Below, piece after piece: positions 1 through 4,791 of a stretch of DNA of 8,149 nt (the first letter of the stretch is position 1; every line of letters starts with the position of its first letter). The notes beneath the pieces were generated by a model. The model saw nothing but the letters and a program-made list of their open reading frames with translations. It did no database searches and was not told where the DNA came from. Origin of the DNA: Oscillospiraceae bacterium (GTDB lineage Bacteria; Bacillota; Clostridia; Oscillospirales; Oscillospiraceae); NCBI GenBank assembly GCA_009776905.1, contig WRMX01000020.1:20369-28517 (forward strand), read 5' to 3'. The translations under genes and the position numbers were made by a program.

Positions 1-92
1 TTCGGGCCTTTGACTGTGACGACATTCGTGTCCGAAACCTTGACCTCGACTCCTGCGGGCAAGGGTATCGGAGTCCTTCCGATTCTAGACAT
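1..92 (-). CDS. rplF: 50S ribosomal protein L6 (N-terminal fragment)
   Basis: This is the start of L6, a large-subunit protein that binds 23S rRNA near the factor-binding region. Only the first 30 codons are inside the window; the rest runs off the left edge. The visible protein begins MSRIGRTPIPLP and continues with GVEVKV and a VTVKGP segment, the typical L6 N-terminus. The ATG at 90-92 follows the S8 stop by 15 nt. Its ribosome binding site is a run of seven G preceded by AAA (plus-strand C7 at 100-106), 7 nt before the ATG. Its position after S8 matches the spc operon order. The identification is firm despite the truncation. Confidence 0.93.
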   Translation of the reverse strand, partial: MSRIGRTPIPLPAGVEVKVSDTNVVTVKGP

Positions 93-99
93 TGCTGTA

Positions 100-109
100 C
101 CCCCCCTTT
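100..109 (-). promoter_or_regulatory. Ribosome binding site of L6, homopolymeric G7
   Basis: On the minus strand this reads AAAGGGGGGG, 7 nt before the L6 ATG. The first A residues belong to the S8 stop codon (TAA at 108-110), so termination and reinitiation signals touch. A pure G run is an unusual Shine-Dalgarno sequence next to the AGGAGG-type sites used elsewhere in this operon. Confidence 0.6.
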
Positions 110-503
110 ACCACACAAACGCAAGGACTTCGCCGCCGACGTTGGCCTGCCTGGCTCTTTTGTCGGTCATGACGCCCTTTGATGTCGATATAATAGCTAC
201 TCCCAGCCCTCGAAGCACATAGGGCAGCTCGTCCGCGCCCGCGTATACGCGCAGGCCGGGCTTGGAAACGCGGCGGAGCCCCATGATGGCTTTATCCGTG
301 CCGTTGTATTTGAGCGTGATTTTGATGATGCCTTGGATTCCGTCGTTGATGAGCTGGTAGTTTTTGATGTAGCCTTCTTGTTGCAGTATGTCCGCTATCG
401 CTTTTTTCATATTCGATGCCGGGATGTCAACTGTCACGTGCTTTGCCGAATTTGCGTTTCTGATGCGTGTGAGCATATCGGCGATTGGGTCTGTGATTTG
501 CAT
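108..503 (-). CDS. rpsH: 30S ribosomal protein S8
   Basis: S8 is a primary 16S rRNA binding protein of the central 30S domain. In Escherichia coli it also represses translation of the spc operon by binding its mRNA; whether that happens here is not shown. The 131-residue protein is the usual length. It begins MQITDPIADMLTRIRNA and carries the C-terminal S8 signature at about residues 100-127 (GVAIISTSKGVMTD, then GGEVL), ending in the typical Trp. The ATG at 501-503 follows a GGAGGA ribosome binding site (511-516) by 7 nt. Unlike the other junctions in this operon, S8 is separated from the preceding gene S14 by 371 bp filled partly by tandem repeats. L6 follows after 15 nt. Confidence 0.97.
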   Translation of the reverse strand: MQITDPIADMLTRIRNANSAKHVTVDIPASNMKKAIADILQQEGYIKNYQLINDGIQGIIKITLKYNGTDKAIMGLRRVSKPGLRVYAGADELPYVLRGLGVAIISTSKGVMTDKRARQANVGGEVLAFVW

Positions 504-529
504 TTTGCTTTCCTCCTTGATTAGGGGTT

Positions 530-545
530 ACAAGCCGCAGCTTGT
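530..545 (-). other. Small inverted repeat before the S8 ribosome binding site
   Basis: A perfect 6-bp stem with a 4-nt loop (ACAAGC-TGCG-GCTTGT on the minus strand) ends 13 nt before the S8 GGAGGA. It is not followed by a T run, so it is not a standard terminator. It could be a small control hairpin for S8 translation or a chance palindrome. Confidence 0.35.
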
Positions 546-629
546 TTTCGCATCGAAGGTATCGGGGGCATTCATATTTCGCATGCCATGATATAAATGT
601 TCCGACCGTTCAATGTCGATATTCGAATC

Positions 630-657
630 ATTATAATTACCAATAAGATACAGTAAG
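630..657 (-). promoter_or_regulatory. Possible weak internal promoter upstream of S8
   Basis: The minus strand has a perfect TATAAT (630-635) preceded, 16 bp away, by CTTACT (652-657), which matches TTGACA at three of six positions. The -10 lies in the original spacer. The -35 lies inside the tandem repeat tract. If active, it would transcribe S8, L6 and downstream genes separately from the main promoter. The TATAAT alone could arise by chance in this AT-rich stretch. Confidence 0.25.
633..643. repeat. 11-bp direct repeat, left flank of the tandem repeat tract
   Basis: The plus-strand sequence ataattaccaa is identical to 871-881. The two copies bracket the tandem repeat tract at 644-870. They look like a target-site duplication, or like a duplicated end of the S14 gene. 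Confidence 0.6.
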
Positions 658-870
658 AGAGTGAGGTATGCACGACAAAGCAGGCATTGGGGGATTATTT
701 TGGTTTGCTAAGCCGAACAAACGCCGCTGTATTAAGATACAGCAAGTGAGTGAGGCACCGCATGAGGCATGCACGACAAAGCAGGCATTGGGGGATTATT
801 TTGCTTTGCGAAGCCGAACGAACGCCGCTGTATTAAGATACAGCAAGTGAGTGGGGCAAAGCAAAACGAA
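644..870. repeat. Tandem repeat tract (about 2.4 units of 89-101 bp) in the S14-S8 spacer
   Basis: Three copies of taagatacag begin at 644, 733 and 834, giving units of 89 bp, 101 bp and a partial unit of 37 bp. Units 1 and 2 share an identical 34-bp block (668-701 and 769-802). They then stay nearly identical through to the next copy, with three substitutions. Unit 2 carries about 12 extra bases, explained by a local duplication of a gaggcat-type motif. The tract is flanked by 11-bp direct repeats. Short frames crossing it on the plus strand repeat the same peptide but have no recognisable family, and one runs into S14 antisense, so no gene is called. It resembles a dispersed intergenic repeat (REP- or MITE-like) inserted into the operon, though copies elsewhere cannot be seen from here. 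Confidence 0.8.
726..743. repeat. Stem-loop at the repeat unit junction (copy 1)
   Basis: This is a perfect 7-bp inverted repeat with a 4-nt loop: GCTGTAT-TAAG-ATACAGC. It sits exactly at the junction of units 1 and 2. It recurs at 827-844. The left end of the tract (644-653) has only the right arm, so the tract seems to begin inside the stem-loop. Confidence 0.6.
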
Positions 871-875
871 ATAAT
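795..875. repeat. Nested inverted repeat just downstream of S14
   Basis: An 11-bp perfect inverted repeat (ttttgctttgc at 799-809, gcaaagcaaaa at 856-866) encloses the second copy of the 7-bp stem-loop (827-844). The outer stem can extend past a small bulge by pairing attatt (795-800) with aataat (870-875). In the mRNA this would fold directly after the S14 stop codon. It has no clear T run after it, so it is not called a terminator. It could protect a 3' end, be a processing site, or be the recognition structure of a mobile repeat. Confidence 0.5.
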
Positions 876-881
876 TACCAA
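871..881. repeat. 11-bp direct repeat, right flank, overlapping the S14 stop
   Basis: This copy is identical to 633-643. On the minus strand it contains the last Trp codon and TAA of S14 plus four following bases. If it is a target-site duplication, the element inserted at the very end of the S14 gene without damaging it. Confidence 0.6.
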
Positions 882-1060
882 CTTGCCTTGCGAACGCCCG
901 GAATCTGCCCCTTATACGCCAAATTCCGGAAACAAATACGACACACGCCATAATCGCGCAAATACGCATGCGGACGACCGCAAATCTTACAACGATTATA
1001 ACGGCGGGTAGAAAACTTCTGCTCCCTCTGCTGCTTTAAAATCATAGCTTTTTTAGCCAT
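875..1060 (-). CDS. rpsN: 30S ribosomal protein S14, zinc-binding type (type Z)
   Basis: S14 binds 16S rRNA in the 30S head. The 61-residue protein is the short, zinc-binding form (rpsZ-type). Its four zinc ligands are visible as C24-x2-C27 and C40-x2-C43, and the C-terminus GQIPGVRKASW is typical. The ATG at 1058-1060 follows GGGGAGGA by 7 nt. The upstream L5 stop codon TAG is fused to that site (TAGGGGAGG). The stop lies within an 11-bp direct repeat bordering an unusual repeat tract. Possession of the cysteine form fits Bacillota and implies zinc is needed unless a zinc-free paralogue exists elsewhere in the genome. Confidence 0.97.
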   Translation of the reverse strand: MAKKAMILKQQREQKFSTRRYNRCKICGRPHAYLRDYGVCRICFRNLAYKGQIPGVRKASW

Positions 1061-1074
1061 AAACCTATCCTCCC

Positions 1075-1617
1075 CTACGATTGGACGAACGGAGCGCCCA
1101 GATATGAGAGCAACTCACGGGCTTCTTCGTCTGTATGCGCTGTCGTGCATATGACAATATCCATGCCGCGAATCTTCTCGATCTTGTCATAATCGATTTC
1201 AGGAAAAACGAGCTGCTCTTTGAGACCGAGCGCATAATTGCCGCGACCGTCGAAAGAGTCGGCGCTGATGCCGCGGAAGTCGCGCACGCGCGGCAATGCG
1301 ACATTGAGAAGCCTGTCGAGGAACTCCCACATTCTGTCCTGCCTGAGAGTGACCTTCACTCCAACGGGCATCCCCGTGCGTAGCTTGAAGTTAGCGACGG
1401 ATTTGCGGGCCTTCGTGATGACGGCCTTCTGGCCCGTGATCGTCGAAATATCCCTAACGACGGCCTCGATGGCCTTTGCGTTGTCGCGCGCGTCTCCGCA
1501 GCCAACATTGACAACGACCTTATCGACCCTCGGAACCTGCATGACGCTTTTGTACCCAAACTTTTTCATAAGAGCGGGAGCGGCCTCTTCGTTATACTTT
1601 TTTTTCATTCTTGTCAT
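1075..1617 (-). CDS. rplE: 50S ribosomal protein L5
   Basis: L5 binds 5S rRNA in the central protuberance of the 50S subunit and contacts the 30S head. The 180-residue product is full length. It begins MTRMKKKYNEEAAPALMKKF and shows the conserved stretches VTLRQDRMWEFLDRL (89-103), LPRVRDFRGI (108-117), SFDGRGNY (121-128) and FPEIDYDKI (138-146). The ATG at 1615-1617 is 7 nt after GGGAGG, which follows directly on the L24 stop TGA. S14 follows after 14 nt. In E. coli the L24-L5 junction region is where S8 represses the spc operon; no such site was recognised here with confidence. Confidence 0.97.
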   Translation of the reverse strand: MTRMKKKYNEEAAPALMKKFGYKSVMQVPRVDKVVVNVGCGDARDNAKAIEAVVRDISTITGQKAVITKARKSVANFKLRTGMPVGVKVTLRQDRMWEFLDRLLNVALPRVRDFRGISADSFDGRGNYALGLKEQLVFPEIDYDKIEKIRGMDIVICTTAHTDEEARELLSYLGAPFVQS

Positions 1618-1630
1618 AATGGCGCCTCCC

Positions 1631-1939
1631 TCAGATCTCCGCGCCGCATTGTTTGCAAACGCGGACCTTTTCGCCGTCGTCCTTAAAAATCGACGCGGGC
1701 TTTGTGGGCTTGTCGCATTTCGGACACACGCGCATCAGCTTGCTGGCGTAAATAGGCGTCTCCATCGTGATGATCCCGCCCGGCTCGCCCTCTTTGCGCG
1801 GCTTTTTATGCCTTTTCGCGACGCTGACCCCTTCGACAATGGCCTTCCCGCCTTTTGGGTCAACGCTCATGACTTTGCCCTGCTTGCCCCTGTCCCTGCC
1901 GGACAAGACCACGACCATATCATTAGTCTTAATATGCAT
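1631..1939 (-). CDS. rplX: 50S ribosomal protein L24, four-cysteine form
   Basis: L24 starts assembly of the 50S subunit by binding the 5' domain of 23S rRNA and sits near the exit tunnel. The 102-residue protein has the N-terminal KOW motif (about residues 4-35, with SGRDRGKQGKV). The C-terminal part carries C72-x2-C75 and C95-x2-C98, a likely zinc knuckle that many other L24 proteins lack. The ATG at 1937-1939 was chosen over an upstream in-frame start because AAGGAGGT lies 6 nt before it and the product then begins MHIKTNDMVVV, as expected. The preceding L14 stop TAA abuts this ribosome binding site. Confidence 0.96.
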   Translation of the reverse strand: MHIKTNDMVVVLSGRDRGKQGKVMSVDPKGGKAIVEGVSVAKRHKKPRKEGEPGGIITMETPIYASKLMRVCPKCDKPTKPASIFKDDGEKVRVCKQCGAEI

Positions 1940-1952
1940 ATCGGGACCTCCT

Positions 1953-2321
1953 TTATATGACTTCGGGAGCAAGCGACAGGATTTTCATATAGTCCTTGTC
2001 GCGGAGCTCGCGGGCCACCGGGCCGAATATGCGGGTGCCTCTGGGGTTTTTGTCCTCTCTGATAAGGACAGCGGCGTTCTCGTCAAAACGAACGTACGTC
2101 CCATCGGCGCGATGCAGGCCCTTTGCGGTGCGGACGATGACCGCCCTGACGACTTCGCCCTTTTTCACGGCGCTGCCCGGAGCGGCTTTGCGCACGGAGG
2201 CGACTATGACATCGCCGACGCTGCCGTACTTCCGGCCGGAACCGCCCAGGACACGGATGCATTTTATTTCTTTGGCGCCGGTATTGTCGGCAACCTTCAG
2301 ATATGTTTCCTGCTGAATCAA
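1953..2321 (-). CDS. rplN: 50S ribosomal protein L14 (TTG start)
   Basis: L14 binds 23S rRNA at the subunit interface and forms an intersubunit bridge. The 122-residue protein begins (M)IQQETYLKVADNTGAKEI. It has the L14 signature around residues 60-86 (AVIVRT, then DGTYVRFDENAAVLI) and ends RGTRIFGPVARELR ... SLAPEVI. No ATG is available. The TTG at 2319-2321 gives exactly the family N-terminus and lies 8 nt after GGGAGG. A longer frame from a TTG at 2342 would begin before the ribosome binding site and add seven unconserved residues, so it was rejected. S17 ends 40 nt upstream and L24 begins 13 nt downstream. Confidence 0.96.
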   Translation of the reverse strand: MIQQETYLKVADNTGAKEIKCIRVLGGSGRKYGSVGDVIVASVRKAAPGSAVKKGEVVRAVIVRTAKGLHRADGTYVRFDENAAVLIREDKNPRGTRIFGPVARELRDKDYMKILSLAPEVI

Positions 2322-2329
2322 TTCAATTT

Positions 2330-2335
2330 CCTCCC
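2330..2335 (-). promoter_or_regulatory. Ribosome binding site that fixes the L14 TTG start
   Basis: GGGAGG on the minus strand lies 8 nt before the TTG at 2319-2321. This spacing, together with family alignment, is the basis for the L14 start. Confidence 0.8.
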
Positions 2336-2361
2336 TCAACAAGAGTAGCTGGTGAAACGCT

Positions 2362-2625
2362 TTACTTCGCCTTTTCTACGATTTCGACAAGCCTCCAACG
2401 CTTATCCTTTGATATCGGGCGGGTCTCCATGACGCGCACCCTGTCGCCCACGCCGCAGTCGTTGTTCTCGTCATGCGCTTTTAGCTTGTATGTTCTCTTG
2501 ATAATCTTTTTATACAATGGATGCTGCACGCGGTTTTCGACAGCGACGACAATGGTTTTATCCATTTTGTCCGAAACGACCCTGCCGACCCTCGTCTTTC
2601 TGGATGATGTCCTGTTTTCGCTCAT
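2362..2625 (-). CDS. rpsQ: 30S ribosomal protein S17
   Basis: S17 is an OB-fold protein that binds the 5' domain of 16S rRNA early in 30S assembly. The 87-residue product is the usual length. It contains RVGRVVSDKMDKTIVV (12-27), the HPLYKK segment (35-40) and the signature GDRVRVMETRPISKDKRW (60-77). The ATG at 2623-2625 was chosen because AGGAGG lies 8 nt upstream; the longer open frame only reads through L29. The L29 stop falls between the ribosome binding site and the start codon, so the genes are closely coupled. Confidence 0.97.
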   Translation of the reverse strand: MSENRTSSRKTRVGRVVSDKMDKTIVVAVENRVQHPLYKKIIKRTYKLKAHDENNDCGVGDRVRVMETRPISKDKRWRLVEIVEKAK

Positions 2626-2629
2626 AATA

Positions 2630-2833
2630 TTAGCCTCCTGCCTGCTCGAGCTGCTTCTGCCGAATGACAGTTTTGACCCTTGCAATATCTTTGCGGACCT
2701 GAGCGATCCTGATAGGATTGTCAAGCTGATTCGTCGCATGTTGCATTCTTAAAAAGAAGAGGTCCTTTTTGAGTCCTATGAGCCGCTCTTCGAGCTCATC
2801 GTCGTTGAGCTTTATTACCTCGCTTGCCTTCAT
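2630..2833 (-). CDS. rpmC: 50S ribosomal protein L29
   Basis: L29 is a small two-helix protein near the polypeptide exit tunnel, close to L23. The 67-residue product begins MKASEVIKLNDDELEERL and has the typical helical segment KKDLFFLRMQHATNQLDN (22-39) followed by a conserved IARVKTVIRQKQ. Its ATG overlaps the L16 stop in an ATGA arrangement (4 nt), a sign of translational coupling. The ribosome binding site, AGGTGG 9 nt upstream inside L16, is modest. Confidence 0.96.
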   Translation of the reverse strand: MKASEVIKLNDDELEERLIGLKKDLFFLRMQHATNQLDNPIRIAQVRKDIARVKTVIRQKQLEQAGG

Positions 2834-3267
2834 GACTGCTCACCACCTGTCTCAGTCGCCGCCTCGCGTTTGATGAACTTGACCTTGCATGGCAGCTTGT
2901 GCGCCGCGAGACGGATGGCCTCGCGAGCGACTTCTTCAGTGACTCCTCCCATCTCAAAGAGCACCCGGCCGGGTTTTACGACAGCCACCCAATATTCGGG
3001 CGAGCCTTTTCCGGAGCCCATGCGAGTCTCGGCCGGTTTTGATGTGACCGGTTTATCGGGAAAAATCTTAATCAGTACCTGGCCGCCGCGCTTTGAATAA
3101 CGGTTCATCGCGATACGCGCGGCTTCGATCTGGTTTGACGTAATCCATGCAGGTTCGAGAGCTTGCATGCCATATTCGCCATATGTGATCGTGTTGCCGC
3201 GTGTGGCTACGCCCTTCATGCGGCCTCTTTGAACCTTGCGGTGCTTGACCCTCTTAGGCATTAGCAT
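2830..3267 (-). CDS. rplP: 50S ribosomal protein L16
   Basis: L16 sits by the A site and peptidyl transferase centre of the 50S subunit and helps order 23S rRNA there. The 145-residue protein begins MLMPKRVKHRKVQRG. It contains ALEPAWITSNQIEAARIAM (36-54), KRGGQVLIKIFPDKP (59-73) and RMGSGKG (82-88), all L16 hallmarks. Two ATGs are possible. The first (3265-3267) is preferred because GGAGG (3277-3281) lies 9 nt upstream, against 15 nt for the second, and because relatives begin with the same M-L-x-PKR pattern. The start overlaps the S3 stop by one base (TGATG), and the stop overlaps L29 by 4 nt. Confidence 0.96.
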   Translation of the reverse strand: MLMPKRVKHRKVQRGRMKGVATRGNTITYGEYGMQALEPAWITSNQIEAARIAMNRYSKRGGQVLIKIFPDKPVTSKPAETRMGSGKGSPEYWVAVVKPGRVLFEMGGVTEEVAREAIRLAAHKLPCKVKFIKREAATETGGEQS

Positions 3268-4145
3268 CAGTTACCGCCTCCATCCCTTGAAGTATATGGC
3301 GGCCTGCCGCCACCGCCCGCTTGCGGAGCGCGGTTGTAACCGCCCTGGCCGCCTTGCGGACCCCGATTATATCCGCCTTGAGAGCCTTGAGGCCCGCGCC
3401 CGCCGCGATCATTCCTGCCGCCGCGATCGCCGCCACGATCCCCGCGGTCTCCGCGGTCGCGCCTCTCCCTCGGAGGCTTTGATGTATCCATCGTGCGCGG
3501 CGTCGTCCGTAGCGTTTGGCTGAGAATTTCGCCGTTATACACCCAAACTTTGACGCCGATGCGGCCATATGTCGTCGCGGCTTCGGCAAAACCATATTCG
3601 ATATCCGCCCTGAGCGTCTGGAGAGGTATTGTCCCCTCGTGGTATGTCTCGCTCCTGGCAATCTCCGCGCCGCCGAGACGGCCCGATACCATGACCTTGA
3701 TGCCGCGAACTCCAAGCCGCATGGCTCTGCTCATGGCATTTTTCATCGCGCGGCGGAATCCGATGCGCTTTTCGAGCTTCGCTGCAATCCCTTCAGCGAT
3801 CAATTGGGCGTTCGTATCGGGATTTTTAACCTCGATGATCGACAGCGCGACCGGCTTGCCGATCCTTTTTTCGACATCCATGCGAAGCCGTTCAATCTCC
3901 GCCCCGCCTTTGCCTATGACGACGCCCGGCCTTGAGCAATGGATGAATATCTTGACCTTTGCATTGTCACGCTCAATCTCGATCCTCGGAACACCGGCGG
4001 AAAAAAGCAGCGCTTTGAGGTATTTGCGGATTTCATAATCTTCAATGATGAGATTGCCCACCTTGTCTGCGCGCGCATACCAGCGGGAGTCCCAGTCCTT
4101 GATAACACCGACTCTGAATCCATGTGGATTAACCTTCTGTCCCAT
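3267..4145 (-). CDS. rpsC: 30S ribosomal protein S3 with extended Gly/Arg-rich tail
   Basis: S3 lies in the 30S head and lines the mRNA entry channel. The 292-residue product begins MGQKVNPHGFRVGVI. It has the type-2 KH domain with the GKGG loop at 78-81 and the C-terminal domain (about 120-210) containing VSGRLGGAEIARSE. The family is usually about 210-235 residues. Here a low-complexity tail of about 72 residues (221-292) follows. It contains repeated DRG/DRGG units (230-249), a doublet QGGYNRGPQ / QGGYNRAPQ (256-264 and 267-275), and a Gly-rich end. The ATG at 4143-4145 is 6 nt after AAGGAGGT, which is fused to the L22 stop (TAAGGAGG). Confidence 0.97.
   Translation of the reverse strand: MGQKVNPHGFRVGVIKDWDSRWYARADKVGNLIIEDYEIRKYLKALLFSAGVPRIEIERDNAKVKIFIHCSRPGVVIGKGGAEIERLRMDVEKRIGKPVALSIIEVKNPDTNAQLIAEGIAAKLEKRIGFRRAMKNAMSRAMRLGVRGIKVMVSGRLGGAEIARSETYHEGTIPLQTLRADIEYGFAEAATTYGRIGVKVWVYNGEILSQTLRTTPRTMDTSKPPRERRDRGDRGDRGGDRGGRNDRGGRGPQGSQGGYNRGPQGGQGGYNRAPQAGGGGRPPYTSRDGGGN
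3270..3485 (-). other. Low-complexity RGG/DRG-like tail of S3
   Basis: This segment codes residues 221-292 of S3 and is rich in Gly, Arg, Asp, Gln and Asn, with short internal repeats at the DNA level. RGG-type tails commonly bind RNA. Since the S3 C-terminus lies near the mRNA entry site, a role in contacting mRNA is plausible but inferred. Confidence 0.75.
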
Positions 4146-4157
4146 GTCGATACCTCC

Positions 4158-4493
4158 TTAATCCCTTTCCGTTACCACGATCGTGATGTGCGACGATCTT
4201 TTGTTTATCCTGAACGCCCTGCCCCGTGCCTGCGGCATTATACGTTTGAGCGTGGGAGCTTCGTTGGCATATGTCTCGGAAACGTAGAGGTTGTCGGGAT
4301 CCATGCCGAAATTGTTCTCGGCATTTGCAACCGCGCTGCTGAGGAGCTTGAGCAAGAGCTCCGATGCTGCTTTGGGCGTTTGCATCAGAATGGCTTTTGC
4401 GGTTTTTGTGTCCTTGTTTCTGATGAGGTCACAAACGATTTTTACCTTTCGCGGGGATATCCGCGCGTATTTGATATGCGCTCTCGCATCCAT
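4158..4493 (-). CDS. rplV: 50S ribosomal protein L22
   Basis: L22 contacts all 23S rRNA domains, and its long beta-hairpin lines the nascent peptide exit tunnel, where mutations can affect macrolide binding. The 111-residue product begins MDARAHIKYARISPRKVK. It shows SSAVANAENN (52-61) and the hairpin region EAPTLKRIMPQARGRAFRI (78-96), then the family ending KRSSHITIVV. The ATG at 4491-4493 was chosen over a longer in-frame extension because AAGGAGG lies 9 nt upstream and the extension only covers S19 in another frame. The S19 stop forms part of that site (TAAGGAGG). Confidence 0.97.
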   Translation of the reverse strand: MDARAHIKYARISPRKVKIVCDLIRNKDTKTAKAILMQTPKAASELLLKLLSSAVANAENNFGMDPDNLYVSETYANEAPTLKRIMPQARGRAFRINKRSSHITIVVTERD

Positions 4494-4507
4494 ATATACC
4501 CGCCTCC

Positions 4508-4780
4508 TTACCTTGACGATTTGCTGCCGGCGTGGCCGCGATATGTGCGTGTAGGCGCAAATTCGCCCAGTTTGTGCCCCACCATGTCTTCTGTGATATA
4601 CACGGGCACGTGCCGCCTGCCATCGTGCACCGCGATAGTATGGCCGACGAATGACGGGAAAATAGTGCTCGCGCGCGACCATGTCTTTAACACTTTTTTA
4701 TCACCGCTCGAGTTCATCTCGTCGACCCGCTTGATAAGTTCCGGCGCGGCAAAGGGACCTTTTTTAACGCTTCTGCTCAT
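4508..4780 (-). CDS. rpsS: 30S ribosomal protein S19
   Basis: S19 works with S13 in the 30S head near the A-site tRNA and the bridge to the 50S. The 90-residue product begins MSRSVKKGPF and carries the S19 signature at about 53-77 (DGRRHVPVYITEDMVGHKLG, then EFAPTR). The ATG at 4778-4780 lies 6 nt after AGGAGGT, which overlaps the L2 stop (TAGGAGG). L22 follows after 14 nt. Confidence 0.97.
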   Translation of the reverse strand: MSRSVKKGPFAAPELIKRVDEMNSSGDKKVLKTWSRASTIFPSFVGHTIAVHDGRRHVPVYITEDMVGHKLGEFAPTRTYRGHAGSKSSR

Positions 4781-4791
4781 ACCATAACCTC

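Noticed and set aside
644..870. CRISPR array
   Set aside because: Only two full ~90-100 bp units in direct tandem with no unique spacers; a CRISPR array has short repeats alternating with different spacers.
668..1011. Two plus-strand frames starting MHDKAGIGGLF in each repeat unit
   Set aside because: They are similar only because the DNA is repeated. There is no ribosome binding site, and the second frame reads into S14 antisense.
1238..1960. Long plus-strand open frame of 240 codons
   Set aside because: It lies antisense to L5 and L24, which are unmistakable, and its translation resembles no family. Codon bias of GC-rich ribosomal genes opens the opposite strand.
2322..2342. Upstream TTG start for L14
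   Set aside because: It lies before the GGGAGG site and would add seven residues not seen in the family.
3939..4787. Plus-strand open frame of 282 codons
   Set aside because: It is antisense to S3, L22 and S19 with no recognisable domain or ribosome binding site.
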